From Globisporangium splendens (lineage: Eukaryota; Oomycota; Peronosporomycetes; Pythiales; Pythiaceae), in assembly GCA_006386115.1 (NCBI GenBank), contig VFIW01000031.1, positions 1 through 64,000 of the forward strand: 64,000 nt of DNA, read 5' to 3'. The notes beneath the pieces were generated by a model. The model was not told the DNA's origin and ran no database searches. It was given only the letters and a program-made list of their open reading frames with translations. This document shows positions 9,752 through 20,595 of the stretch, piece after piece (positions within the stretch are counted from its first letter, which is position 1; each line of letters begins with the position of its first letter). Position numbers and translations under genes: made by a program.

Positions 9752-11344
9752 ATGAAGCGACAGCGCGTCCCCGCACTCAACAGCAGCGCCGCCGCGGTCG
9801 ACGACGACAGCAATGCGCGATTGTTCGACGTGGACGCGCTCAGCGACCTCGACGTGGCCATCACGCTGGACAAGTACGCGCACGTCGTAACAAGCGAAAC
9901 CGACAGCAGCGCTACGCACGACGTCGACGCGGGCTTTACAACACACAAGCTCGGGAACGCGACCCCAGACACAGTATCTATGGCGGATGCCACCAGCGCA
10001 ATGACCAACGAGCTCCAGAGAGCGCCCCAGAAGCGCGCCAAGTTCTCGGCTGAGGTGCGCAAGGCGAGACACCGCGACCGCATGCAGCGCGTGCGCATGG
10101 CCGAGAAGAGAGACATCGAGGTGAAGCGCGTGGAGATGCAGGCGCTCGAAGTGGAGCTCGAGAGCTCCATCGTCGGGTTCCGCGAGCAGGACGACGAGGA
10201 GGAAGCCGATATTGACGACGACGACGACACCGAGATCATTGGCTTGGATCAGCTGATTGCGCGCGACCATGCTTACAAGTCATCGAACGATGCAAAGAAC
10301 CCGAAAGCGTTGCAGCGCAAGTACGTCAACCTCGTGCTACAGCAGGACCAGATCAAGAAGGAGAACGCGAGCCTCGTCGGCCGCATCCAGGACTTTGAGA
10401 AGTACGAAAAGCTCGTCACCACCGAGTTCGAGCGCTTGCAGGGTCCGAGCCCTCGCCACAATGTCCCCATGCTTGGCGTTGGTGATACTCCACCAACTAG
10501 CATTGGTCTCGTCGATGGTCCAGCAGCCACGACAGGGGGAGGAGGGTACTGGCTCACGTTTACAGAGAATGAGTATCTGTATTTTGAGCCGCTCAAGTGG
10601 ACCATGTGCCAGGAGATCGCGCGGCAATCGTACAACCACATGCTCAACCTGCAGCGCGGGCTACCGCATCCGACCATACCGACCGAGTTCCTGGGATGGA
10701 AAGTCTCGTACGCTACGCTCCGTAAACAAACCGCGCCGAGCCAAAGCGTCCAGATGCAGCACCGATCCGTGAAGCGCATCAACCCGTTCTTGCTCGGCAC
10801 GCTCGAGAAAATCACGATCGACAGCATAGGTGACAACACGTGGAGGATCGTGAACTCGTCCGAATTGTATCGGCAAATCTACAAGACCAACATGCTGTCC
10901 CGCGTGCTTCAAGTCGTGGATGACCACACGTCGGTGCTGCTGCGAACGTACCCCGACGAGCGGCAAGTGATGCGCGCGCGGTTTCTCAGTTTGATCTCGA
11001 AAATGGAGGACCAGGTCACTGATGCAGCCGGGAACCCGCAGCGGCGCATCTCCGTGCTTCTGTCCGTGCTGGACCCGGACGAGTGGCTCAAGACAGGGAC
11101 TCGTGAGAGCACAAGCGGCGCGTCATCAGGCAACAGCCACATCAACTGGATCAAGGACGGCGTCGCGTATTTCTCGTTCACAGACGTGAACAATGGTCAG
11201 GAAGTCGAGATGGAGTACGGCGGGTACCTGGACGTGGCGAGCGAAGAGGTGCAGCCTACCGTGATGCGGAATATGCTCGAAGCCATTATTCGGTTCGAAC
11301 GCGGCGCGACACGAACCGATGCCATGCTGATCACATCCTCGTGA
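9752..11344 (+). CDS. bZIP-like / START-like paralogue 1
   Basis: A 530-residue putative nuclear DNA-binding regulator. Residues ~103-140 form a basic region plus short heptad helix (RKARHRDRMQRVRMAEKR). Where canonical bZIPs have the invariant Asn this copy has Arg110, and the following RYRxKK is altered to RVRMAE, so normal bZIP DNA contact is doubtful. An acidic stretch (~163-180) follows, then a second coiled coil with the conserved QKxNLVLQQDQIKKENASL pattern. From ~269 to the end is the family's large C-terminal domain, with LGWKV and LYRQIYKTNMLSRVLQVVDD matching the other copies. By pattern it resembles a START-type ligand pocket; that is inference. It is the first and one of the most divergent members of the array. 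Confidence 0.75.
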   Translation: MKRQRVPALNSSAAAVDDDSNARLFDVDALSDLDVAITLDKYAHVVTSETDSSATHDVDAGFTTHKLGNATPDTVSMADATSAMTNELQRAPQKRAKFSAEVRKARHRDRMQRVRMAEKRDIEVKRVEMQALEVELESSIVGFREQDDEEEADIDDDDDTEIIGLDQLIARDHAYKSSNDAKNPKALQRKYVNLVLQQDQIKKENASLVGRIQDFEKYEKLVTTEFERLQGPSPRHNVPMLGVGDTPPTSIGLVDGPAATTGGGGYWLTFTENEYLYFEPLKWTMCQEIARQSYNHMLNLQRGLPHPTIPTEFLGWKVSYATLRKQTAPSQSVQMQHRSVKRINPFLLGTLEKITIDSIGDNTWRIVNSSELYRQIYKTNMLSRVLQVVDDHTSVLLRTYPDERQVMRARFLSLISKMEDQVTDAAGNPQRRISVLLSVLDPDEWLKTGTRESTSGASSGNSHINWIKDGVAYFSFTDVNNGQEVEMEYGGYLDVASEEVQPTVMRNMLEAIIRFERGATRTDAMLITSS

Positions 11345-13124
11345 GCTAAGACGTCAAGCTGATTTCCCTCAGACCACGATTATGTCTGAGCCACCATTTT
11401 TGCTGTTTTGCTGGTGAAACCCAAGTATTTACTGCCCGCACGTGCTCACAGACGACTCTCCAAGTACAATAGACCCCATTGCCTTGACTGAACCTGGCGC
11501 CACTTTTCAAGTGCGGCTTGAACGAAATAAACAAACGAAGCCCCCAGACAAGTCCGAACGACCCACACAGTGACGCTGGTGAACTCGGCCACCGGACTCA
11601 AAGGCAGGCATCAGGCGCTCGAGTGCGGCAACCGAGTCCAGTACTGTGACAATTTAGAATTCATCCGACCTATCGAGCGCGCTCATTGCATTGCATTTGG
11701 AGCAGAAAGTGAGGCGTTTGTATAAGAGGGCGACGTTCGCATTGAATTTGAACGAGTTTCGTCATCGCTATCGCTTGAGGACTGAAGGTCCATAGTTTAA
11801 ACTGCCGTGCGTGTGGTTCGAAAATGCATCTCAATGAGCTCACCCAAATGAAGCGGTACGCTTGTCAGGCGTAGCGTTATTGGACCGCCTTCTAAAAATC
11901 GGAAGGCGCCGGCTGAGTGTGGCACACTTGCCTGACGAGGGAGAAGTCATTTCTAGCGTCCCAGTAACGTCATCACGGTCACTTTGTGCATCTTCTTGAG
12001 ATTTGCTTGCTGATCTGAAGCAAATCATACCGGGATCAGAAACCGGACTTCTATTCAAAAGAAACCTTCAACACGTATCCATCGAAATTGCGGTGTATAG
12101 TAGATCTAAACACCGATGTCAGACGGCACTCGTGCATGTCTGCATCCGATCCGCATGAGCTGATTGTTACCAACGCAAAAGCATCAGGCATTACTTCGTG
12201 AATGAGTGCATGAAGGTCTCAGCTTGTTTCACTGAATGCTGTCACTCGCTCGCCTCTGCGTCGAAAATGGTCGAGACTAGCGAAAGCGCCGACGATTATA
12301 GAAATGGCACTCCTCCAAAGCGTGTCGCTGTTCATAGCTCTTCAGAGCGTGCGATTTTCTTTCTCACGAAGAAAGCCTGTCTTCACTGCAGACAGCCCTT
12401 TAACGTCTGTTTGGATCCACAGATCCAGTCCTGATATGCAGCTCATGTCTCTTCTCGTGTTGATGCGGAGGCAACCGCCTGTCAGATCCCCAAAGGCACT
12501 CAGGGATCAGCTTGACCTGAGCCATTGGACCATTTTGCAAAGTGTGCTCAGCGACATACCGAAACGTGAAATTTATCACGATCATATGTCGGATGCGTAC
12601 CCAGGTCCGAAATCACATTGTTATAGCGGCCAGTCATTACACACCCCAACCTTGGTGGTTGACCTGATCATACGCAAGTCGCACATAAAACCACAAGACG
12701 CACGCAATGCAAAGGAGAACACGAGAGCGCCTCTGCCCGCCTTCAGCGTAATCAATCATTTGGCCGCTGAATTCTTTCTCTCTCTCTCTCTCCTCTATTA
12801 TGTCTGCAGACAGGTTCAGAATTCGGCCAGCCACGCTCGCTTCAACGCATCTGCTTCAGTCCCAGCAGCTCCATGTGTCTTTTGGACAACCAAGCGCAAC
12901 ACTGAGTGCTCTAGGACCTGAGCCAACCGAACTCAAGGCCATTCCAGAAAGTTGCACGAATGAAATGGCAGTTGTTGATTCTGGGCTACATAGCAAAGGG
13001 ACGGCCATGCAACAGAGAGTAAGCAAGTGCAGCTTGGATGTATGTGGATGTTGGCCGATGTTGACCTCATCGACATCGAAGAACCTTCCACGATTGACCA
13101 GCGACTGGGTGCCGTCGTGAAGGC
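11345..13124. other. Intergenic, 1.8 kb, no gene recognised
   Basis: I find no frame with a convincing domain. The stretch 13040-13124 may contain the decayed N-terminal acidic part of the next paralogue. A TC microsatellite lies at 12775-12793. Confidence 0.45.
12775..12793. repeat. (TC)n microsatellite
   Basis: About nine TC dinucleotides in a row. Confidence 0.9.
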
Positions 13125-14318
13125 TGCGTCGAAGTGAAAGCGCCACAGCGTTATCGTCGCATGATCCCGTGTGCGTCAGATAGCGTCATTTGCAGCCATG
13201 CGCGCCGAAGAAACAGCGCTATGCAACCAGCTCGATCACATGCTGATTGGGTACGACCGCCAGCATCGAAGTATCCAAGCCGATGAGAGAGAACAGAATT
13301 GTGCTCTCATCGATAGAGCACAACAAGCTTACATAGAACAGGTCGCGATGCAGCAGGCCGTTATCCGCGAGAACGAGAAACTGCAGCATCGCATCGAAGA
13401 TCTTGCCAAGTTCAGCCGTCTGATCGAGATTGAGCAGAGGCGAGAGATGAAGGACAGCACAGGTGCCAGTGGTACCAACATGCCTCGTGAATTGGACAAG
13501 AAGAACCAGACTGTAGATTCGATGCCGTCAGATGGAAAAGCAAGGCGGCTGTATTTCGATGGCGATGAAGATCCTTTCTATTATGAACTCCTCTCGGAGC
13601 AAAGCTGCACGCCTCGATGCAACTCGTGTACCAGCAGATGATCGATCTGTACCAGGACTTCTCTCACGGCCACATCGCGGTTCACGAAACCCAGTGTCTC
13701 GGATGGAAAGTGCAGCGGCCGTTGTATGTGTCTACGGAGCAGGAGAAACGTCTACTTCGGTTCCAATTCACAAAGATGATTCACTGCATCGACGACACGA
13801 TGGAGGATAGCGTCCATCGCACATGAGTTGCGTTCCACAATCCTGCGCTCTACGCCAAAATCTGTAGCACTGTTATTGTTGCACGAGTTGTGCAGCGGGT
13901 GAACGAAAAAGTGTCGGTGCTGATCCAGAACGCGCCGAGTCTGGACGTCGCCACGAACATTCGGTACTTCAACATGCTGGTCAAGATGACTGGTCGAAAT
14001 GCAAAGAACGAGCGCGTCGTAGCACTTGTACAAACAATCGTGAACCCAGCCCAAACTCCAAAAACCGCAGACTTCCTTGAACGACACGGGATCCAACAAC
14101 CGCAGGATATCGAATGGATGAAGCACGGATTCTCGTTCCTGTTGCTCACCGAGGCACATCTCGACGCCGCCACGGGCGAGCGGATCCTCCAGCTCCACTA
14201 CGGCACGCACTTTGAGTGCGTCAGTGAAGACCACGCGCGCCATCTGATGATCGAGGTGCTCGGGCTGGCCTCGCGATGGGAGCGCATGGTGCTGCCCAAC
14301 TGCCACCTGACGTTCTAG
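13125..14318 (+). pseudogene. bZIP-like / START-like paralogue 2, broken
   Basis: Three frames hold consecutive parts of a family member. The segment from 13171 carries the zipper (MRAEETALCNQLDHML) and second coiled coil, ending at 13641 just inside the C-terminal domain (DPFYYELLSEQ). The frame at ~13617-13826 continues with LGWKVQRPLYV and FTKMIHCIDD. A third segment, ~13830-14318, supplies the end of the domain (VNEKVSVLIQNAPS, then RWERMVLPNCHLTF). The basic region around 13135-13165 is out of frame. At least two frameshifts make this a pseudogene; it is closest to paralogues 1 and 3. Confidence 0.75.
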
Positions 14319-15247
14319 CTCACGTTTAGCCCAATAGCAGTAGACCAATCTATCTAAACAACTTGAACATTGTCAACCAGTCAGCCATTACACCCTCTCA
14401 GAGCACGGAACCGATGCTCTCACTTGAGTTGACGTTCCCACTGAATGCGCAATGCAAGACTCGACACGAGCGAACAAGAGAGAAAGCGAGAGGCACGTTG
14501 TGGCTCCATGGCATCAGCTCGCAGATTTGTGGGTACCGCAGCACGCGATTGGACAGATGGAGGGCATGTTGAAGTCTCACGAGCAGAGCTCTTTGTTTGA
14601 GAGAGAGAGAGAGAGAGAGAGCGGGTGTCGGTAATTGACACCTGCTCAATTACCCAATTGGACTCGAATAGATCCGGTGTGGAGAAAAAGAGCAGGTTGC
14701 CAAGAACCTATCGAACAGTCTATTGCAATACTTGCAGGCGCTTGTATTTAAGATGAAAACCTATGCAATAGCATATTGTTGACCAAGCGCCAATTGCAAA
14801 TCCGAAAAGAGATCCGGTGGAACTGACAGCTGGTCACTCTCTGAGCTATTTCCGCTCTTATTTCAGCACCTTCAAGTTGTCCAACCGATACAATTATAGG
14901 CGAAGACATTTCCAGAGTACTGGGATAAGGTAGTATTTGATGATGAGACGCTCGCGAGTGGCAGCAACTGAGTCCTTGCCTCAGGTCCTCATTCCTCCTT
15001 CCTCAAGAAGCGGCGGCACGCCCCATTTGGACAGAATTGAGCGGCGCGCGAGACACAACTCGTTCATCCGCCCTCCGTCCTTGAGCCTGTGTCTGTCTAC
15101 GGTATCGAGTCGGATTGTCCGGTCGGTCGTCCGGTCGTCGAGTGTGTGTGCGGGTGTCAAGTCACGTGTGGCAGCAGAATCCTTTTGGCGACGTCAGCGG
15201 CAACAGCCACTCACTCACCCTCTCTCTTGTATCCAAGAAGCCATTAT
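14319..15247. other. Intergenic between paralogues 2 and 3
   Basis: It contains a (GA)n microsatellite (14599-14621) and CT-rich sequence near 15060-15240 that probably includes the promoter and leader of the gene at 15248. No coding gene is seen. Confidence 0.5.
14599..14621. repeat. (GA)n microsatellite
   Basis: Eleven GA dinucleotides in a row. Confidence 0.9.
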
Positions 15248-16582
15248 ATGCCTTCCCTTGCCGCCATGCAGCAGCGCCAAGCCCCCAAGACCGACTCGTC
15301 CATGTCGACGTCGCCCGTGAGCCTCGGCTCCGAGGCGCACTGGATCCTCTCGACCGCCGGCAAGTGGACCGAGGAAGACGAGAAGGAGTGGAAGCGCGAG
15401 CAGCACCGCGAAAACATGGTCTACTTCCGCCTCAAGAAGAAAGAGCAGCGCTCGCAGATGAAGAGTCAGCACCGCATGCTCGAAGCGCAGCTCAAGCAGA
15501 AACTTGCGATCCAGCGTGCAGCAGCAGCGCGTGGCGCACGTCTGGCCGCTGCACCGTGGTCGGCCAACTACAGTGAATACGGAGCTCCCAGCGCGGCCAC
15601 TGCTGATAAAACATTTGCGATGCAGCCATTACAGCAATCGCTGACCGACCTCGTAACTGAGCGCGAAGCGCTGCGCAACGAGAATCTCTCGCTCGAGAAG
15701 CGGATCGCCGAATACACCAAGCTGCAGAAACTGATTCACAAAGAAGGCGAGCTGCTGTCGTCCGATGAAGAAGTCGACCCGCGACGACCAGGCGAATCGC
15801 CACTAAAGAAGTTCACTGCTAGTGCTGCTGGGCAGCAAGACAAGGGCTCGTTCGTTTCGCTCGAAGGTGGCAGTCCGTCGTTCTACTACGAACCGATCTC
15901 AAGCGACGACTGTCAGCAAGCACTGAGCAATTATCGTCAACGGTTCGCGGCCGACAACGCCAGATTCACAGCGGGGCACATGTTTGGGTGGAAACTAGAG
16001 CGCTGTCTTAAAAAGGACGCCGCGACGGGAGCGTTGTTCTCTCGAGTATGGTACACGAAGCGCATCCACTGTCCGAATGGCAATGCTGCGGCACTGGTCG
16101 ACAAACTCGACGCAGATTCTTGGAACGTATTGGTCACACCCGAGCTGTTCAGCCGCATCCACCGCACAGACTACGTGTCCAAGACGCTGCAGTGCGTGAG
16201 CGACGACGCGTACATCATGATCCGCAATTACTTCGAGCCGAGTTTCCAGATCAACATTCGGTATTTGAATCTGGTGACACGGTGCGACGAGGTGAATGCG
16301 CTCGGCCAGCGCACCGTGATGCAGTACCTGCTTATCCCAGACTCAAACGCCAACCGCCTTGCGCGCGAGGCCGACCCGCGCGCAGACGTCAAGTGGATCG
16401 TCGATGGCGGCGCGTACATGGCGATCGTCCAGGTGGACGCCGAGACGGTCGAGGTCGTGTACGACCATTTTTCGTACTGCATGAACCAGCAGCAGGCGGA
16501 CTTCCTGATGATCGACTGGGGCAACATCGTCGTGCGATGGGAGCAAATGGTACATCCATCGCGCATGTTGACACAAGTATAG
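15248..16582 (+). CDS. bZIP-like / START-like paralogue 3
   Basis: The start at 15248 (MPSLAAMQQRQAP) is chosen as the first ATG before the conserved part; the frame is open further upstream but has no ATG there. 444 residues. The basic region (KREQHRENMVYFRLKKKEQR, Asn at residue 56) keeps the bZIP Asn and the KKK cluster. It is followed by a heptad helix (MLEAQLKQKL) and a second coiled coil (TEREALRNENLSLEKRIAEYTKL). The C-terminal domain starts around residue 205 (SPSFYYEPISSDDC) and includes FGWKLERCLKK, ELFSRIHRTDYVSKTLQCVSDD and the closing RWEQMVHPSRML. No introns are needed. Likely a nuclear transcription factor; target and ligand are unknown. Confidence 0.8.
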   Translation: MPSLAAMQQRQAPKTDSSMSTSPVSLGSEAHWILSTAGKWTEEDEKEWKREQHRENMVYFRLKKKEQRSQMKSQHRMLEAQLKQKLAIQRAAAARGARLAAAPWSANYSEYGAPSAATADKTFAMQPLQQSLTDLVTEREALRNENLSLEKRIAEYTKLQKLIHKEGELLSSDEEVDPRRPGESPLKKFTASAAGQQDKGSFVSLEGGSPSFYYEPISSDDCQQALSNYRQRFAADNARFTAGHMFGWKLERCLKKDAATGALFSRVWYTKRIHCPNGNAAALVDKLDADSWNVLVTPELFSRIHRTDYVSKTLQCVSDDAYIMIRNYFEPSFQINIRYLNLVTRCDEVNALGQRTVMQYLLIPDSNANRLAREADPRADVKWIVDGGAYMAIVQVDAETVEVVYDHFSYCMNQQQADFLMIDWGNIVVRWEQMVHPSRMLTQV

Positions 16583-17648
16583 TGTGCATATGCGGAGTAA
16601 TAAATTGTAGATATAGCGATCCGCGAAAAAGAAGGAAACGGCAGGAGGCTGGCCACAAGTAGTAAATAGTTATGTAATAAACGCAATACTGGCATCGGGA
16701 TTATGTGAAAACGTGAGGATAGCGGCGCATACGTGATCCAAAGTATGGAAAGTCATGCTCGCGTCTACGCAAAGTCAACTCCTTAACCGCCAAGCGCATG
16801 GACCAGTCTCCATATTCTGAATACCTGCCTCAACGATGCATGCGTTTCGTAAACCTACTCGAGTACAAATCTTGTGAGAGCGGTTCCGTGTGGAACGACT
16901 GCCAAGTCCGAGTTTGTGCGAGTGGGTGCGGTTCCACTGTGTCAACCTTGAGACCATGCTCTTCAGAACTGACACGACCAGACAGACAGCGTTCTTGATG
17001 GGACGCAGCGAGTGCTTTCGGGTGAGTCCCTCGTTTAGACAGAGGGACGCAAGCAACATACAGTTCACTGACCTCAAGGGCATCGCAAGGGCATTCGAAA
17101 TGGCCAATGTATCTTTCCAAAACGTGGAAGATCCTCTGATCCGACCAACCGGAGCCACAAACGAGATGGTCCGGCTTGGATACCTGTAATTGATCAGTCA
17201 GCAACAGCAGACTTGGTGGTTTTGAGCTATAGATACTGCGTATTTAACAATATGTGGATTTAGACGATCTTGATGAGCTGGTCATCATCCGCCAGCCAAC
17301 TGAACCGATTTCGAGTCAGTGCGACGCTATGTGGGAGCAGATCTGGAAGACGGGGATGAGCGGCTCCGCACTGGACGGCCATAATCTGTTGATGGCGGTC
17401 TCTGATGACGGCCCTGTCTGTTGCGGTCGTTTTGCGAGCGCGTACTGTAAGGAGCCGATGGATCGATGATGGTCGCAGACACGATTTTGCCGGCACCGCT
17501 GCACGTGAATCAGGCTGCTTGTGGCGCGTGAGTTACGCCCTCGCACGCAGCGTTAAGGAGGGTGTCAACTCAACCGGACCAGAGTGGCACTAGCAAATGG
17601 TCAAGCGCGTCGTCGCCATAGCTGCGCGTGAGTCACGCAGTCGTCGAC
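16583..17648. other. Intergenic between paralogues 3 and 4
   Basis: Several short frames (for example 16890-17189 on the plus strand) have no family similarity or domain I recognise. I see no gene. Confidence 0.5.
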
Positions 17649-18848
17649 ATGGAGGGTGAGGAGCTCGCGGCCGAGACGACCACCGCAGCCGAGGAAGACG
17701 AGAAGCGGATCCTGAGTAGACGAAGGCATCGGGACAACATGATCCGGTATCGGTGAAAGAAAAAGATCACGGTCGAGGACATGCGCGTCGCGGAGCGGTT
17801 CCTGACTGCGCAGCTGCAGAGTATGCTCCAGTTGCATGCGTCACAGTCGCAAACGTACCAATCCAGTCGAGCTGATCGTCCTGCGACGGCAATCGACGAG
17901 TACGTCGACTTGCTCATCCAGAAAGAGCACTTCCAGAATGAGAGCCATGTTCTGAGAGAGCAGTTGGATGGTGTGCACCAGCTTCATCAGACTCTTCGAG
18001 TCGAGTGCAAAGAGGAAGTTAGTGGCCGAGAGCGAGACGCAGTACGAGCGACCGCCGCGTCGCAGGACTCCGGGCAAAGCTACATCCGTATCAACTTCGT
18101 GGAGGACGAAGCGCCATTTTATTATACGCCATACACCGAGGACGAGTGCGCGGCAGTGACTCGCAAGACACGGCGACGCATTCGTCAGGCGCAATCCCAA
18201 CATTTTTCAACAATGAAGCTGTTTGACTGGGATGTGAGCATCATGCTGGCCCGGGACGACCAACACCATCAGCTATTTATTCAATACCGATTCAGGAAAA
18301 CGGTGCGAAACCCCGCGCGCAGCATCCACGAATTAGTCGACCGACAATGGGAGATTTACCATTCGCGAGAGTTGTTCCAGGAGATGCACCCTGTTCCGAT
18401 GAACACGCAGGTACTCCAGCACGTGGACGACGACACAAGCGTCGTGATGTGGGCATCACCAAACCCAGAGAAGAGCTCGAGGTACCGCCATCTTTCAGTC
18501 TACTCTCGTAGCCACTTTTACGATTCATCTGAGCGTGAGTCTCGACTGCTGGCGATCGCCGATGTCCCATTGAAAAAATTGCCCAGTGCAACACCGTTCA
18601 GTGATGCCACAACAACTTTAGTGACGGCGACGGGGGAGCAAGTGCAGTACGAGGACAGGGGCTTTTTGTATTCCCAGTTCTCGAATCGGCGGCAAGATAT
18701 CAATGGCTGCGAGATCGAAGTGGCGTGTGGAGGCCGCGCGCCATGCTTGAACGAGGAGCACGGCCGGTTCCTCATGGTCGACATCGGGAACATCATCTTG
18801 CGCCTCGAGCAAATGCTGATTCCGCCCAGAGTGCTGACGACAGAGTAA
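17649..18848 (+). pseudogene. bZIP-like / START-like paralogue 4, stop in basic region
   Basis: One continuous frame from ATG 17649 to the stop at 18848 (400 codons including both stops) is interrupted only by TGA at 17754-17756. The stop sits inside the basic region, after RRRHRDNMIRYR and before KKKITVEDM, exactly where paralogue 5 has His in RYRHKKK. The rest is well preserved: zipper (FLTAQLQSMLQLHASQSQTY), second coiled coil, and the whole C-terminal domain (APFYYTPYTEDEC, LFDWDVSIM, MNTQVLQHVDDDTSVVMW, closing LEQMLIPPRVL). This may be a very young pseudogene, a readthrough gene, a sequencing error, or a gene restarting at Met 17781 without its basic region. It is closest to paralogue 5. 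Confidence 0.75.
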
Positions 18849-18872
18849 TAGTGTAATTCTCATGAACATCAC

Positions 18873-19430
18873 GAAAGAGTATTGAACGATGAACCAAGTG
18901 GACTGTAGAGAACAAATACAGTGCACATCTGAGGAAGGGACTTGTGTGGCTACAGTCCACTCACTGACCACTGCAATCAGTCAGTCCATCCACTCACAAG
19001 TGCTCCACAGGCAGATCCCAAGGTCATGTACACACCAAGCAGAGCTAGACGCCTGAAAGAGTATTGGGAATGCGCCAAACAGACCATAGAGAATAAACTC
19101 AGTGTCCACATGAGGAAGGGGCTTGTACCACGCAAACCGCTCTCACTGACCACTGCAACACATCATCCAATCTGTTTGTCACTCCAGGCAAATCTCAACA
19201 TCAAACGCCGCGCCAAGCGAAACCAGACGCTCAATGACAATGGACGTCGGATGCCCTATGTCAACAATGTTGCTGCTGAGCACTGTTGAAGGGATGTGCT
19301 CGGCATGGGCACACTCTCTGACCACTGCAACTTACCATTTCAAATCTGTTGGTCAGCTCCATCAATGGACACATTCCAAGCGTAGCCACTCGTTTGCCTT
19401 GAAGCTGGATGACGTGTGCGCTTCGTAAGG
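18873..19430. repeat. Decayed ~180-bp tandem repeat, three copies
   Basis: GAAAGAGTATTG occurs at 18873 and 19055, and CTGACCACTGCAA at about 18965, 19147 and 19318, giving periods of about 182 and 171 bp. Between them, phrases such as GAGAA(C/T)AAA.TCAGTG and GAGGAAGGG.CTTGT also align between copies 1 and 2. The third copy is the most decayed. It begins 25 bp after paralogue 4. Confidence 0.65.
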
Positions 19431-20595
19431 AAACGGTGGAGCTGGGCACTCGCATGCAGTGTTCGTCACTCTTCTATGTTTCACCTTCTGGTGGCTTCTG
19501 CTCTTCAACCTTCTAGAGATCTCCGATGACGTGCGTTCCACGTAATCTCGATATGGGATCCAAACCTTGTAATCGGTCAGGTCACGTTGCCCTGCTTTCA
19601 TGCCCAGTTTCGCTCAAAGTCACAAATGAACGACATGACACATTGTGGGGATCTTTCCAAAAAAGAAAGTCTTGTCGACTTCCTCCAGTTCTTTCATCAA
19701 CCGGAAGGAGAAAGCGATACCGAGTAAGATAGAGAGAGAGAACGAGAGAATACCTGTAGGGAGATAGAGAGGCTGTGAGGATTGAATGTCATGCTCCCAC
19801 TTTTCTTGCGGCTTTCTCCTTCTCTCTCTTCGTCTTCTCTTACTGTAGTTACCTCTGAGAGCAAGCACAAGCAGTGGCTGTAAGCTTTCTGTCTTAGGGT
19901 CAGCACAATCATGATTCAAAGGACCAAACTCGTGGGTCAGAGGACCAAACTGAGCGAGACATGATGAAGGTACCCACATGGACCACAAATCGGAGCGAAA
20001 ACATGGCCAAAAGTATCCCGCGAGCCATTACGCTCAGTGAAGAAGCAAGTGTATAGTCCCATTATTTGATTGTGATCCTGACGGGCACAAGGCTACATTT
20101 TTGAGCTTCCAAGTAGCTTCGGTCCTCCGTACGGAGACTCACTTCAAGTGGGTCCTCCTCGCCGAGCCTCTTTTACAATGGTATCCACGTCCGGCGTCTT
20201 TACATTTTGGTTGGATCGCTTGAATTTTGCTCCCCCTCTATACGGAGAAATCCTACAGAAGTCGATCTGTCCAAACACTGCAAAAGGTGCCCTTTCTATC
20301 GCTCAACGGAGCTGCTCACAGTCAGTTTTCTGAGAAACACACGACAAGCACTCGGACGAAGTGCACTGCACTGGTGCTGCAACCTGGCGACGTGACGAGA
20401 GTGAGTGGCTGTCTTGGCTGACAGCGAGTGAGTCAGTCGGCGAAACGAGACGCAGCGAGCACAGGGTGTACGCAGGCAGGCAGTGAGCCAGCGACCCGGA
20501 TTTGCGTCGTCTTTCTCGCCGTCATCTTTCTCGCGCTGCTGGGTGGGTAGCTAGCTGCTCACTCTCTCTTTCACTCGCCTGCTGCAGTTTCCGAA
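19431..20595. other. Intergenic upstream of paralogue 5
   Basis: It contains short GA/CT-rich tracts near 19728-19755 and 19800-19850 and a CT-rich leader (20540-20590) before the next ATG. No gene is recognised. Confidence 0.5.

Noticed and set aside
17754..17756. Selenocysteine at the TGA of paralogue 4
   Set aside because: The position is a basic DNA-contact residue in paralogues, with no redox context or visible stem-loop downstream; a stop mutation is far simpler.
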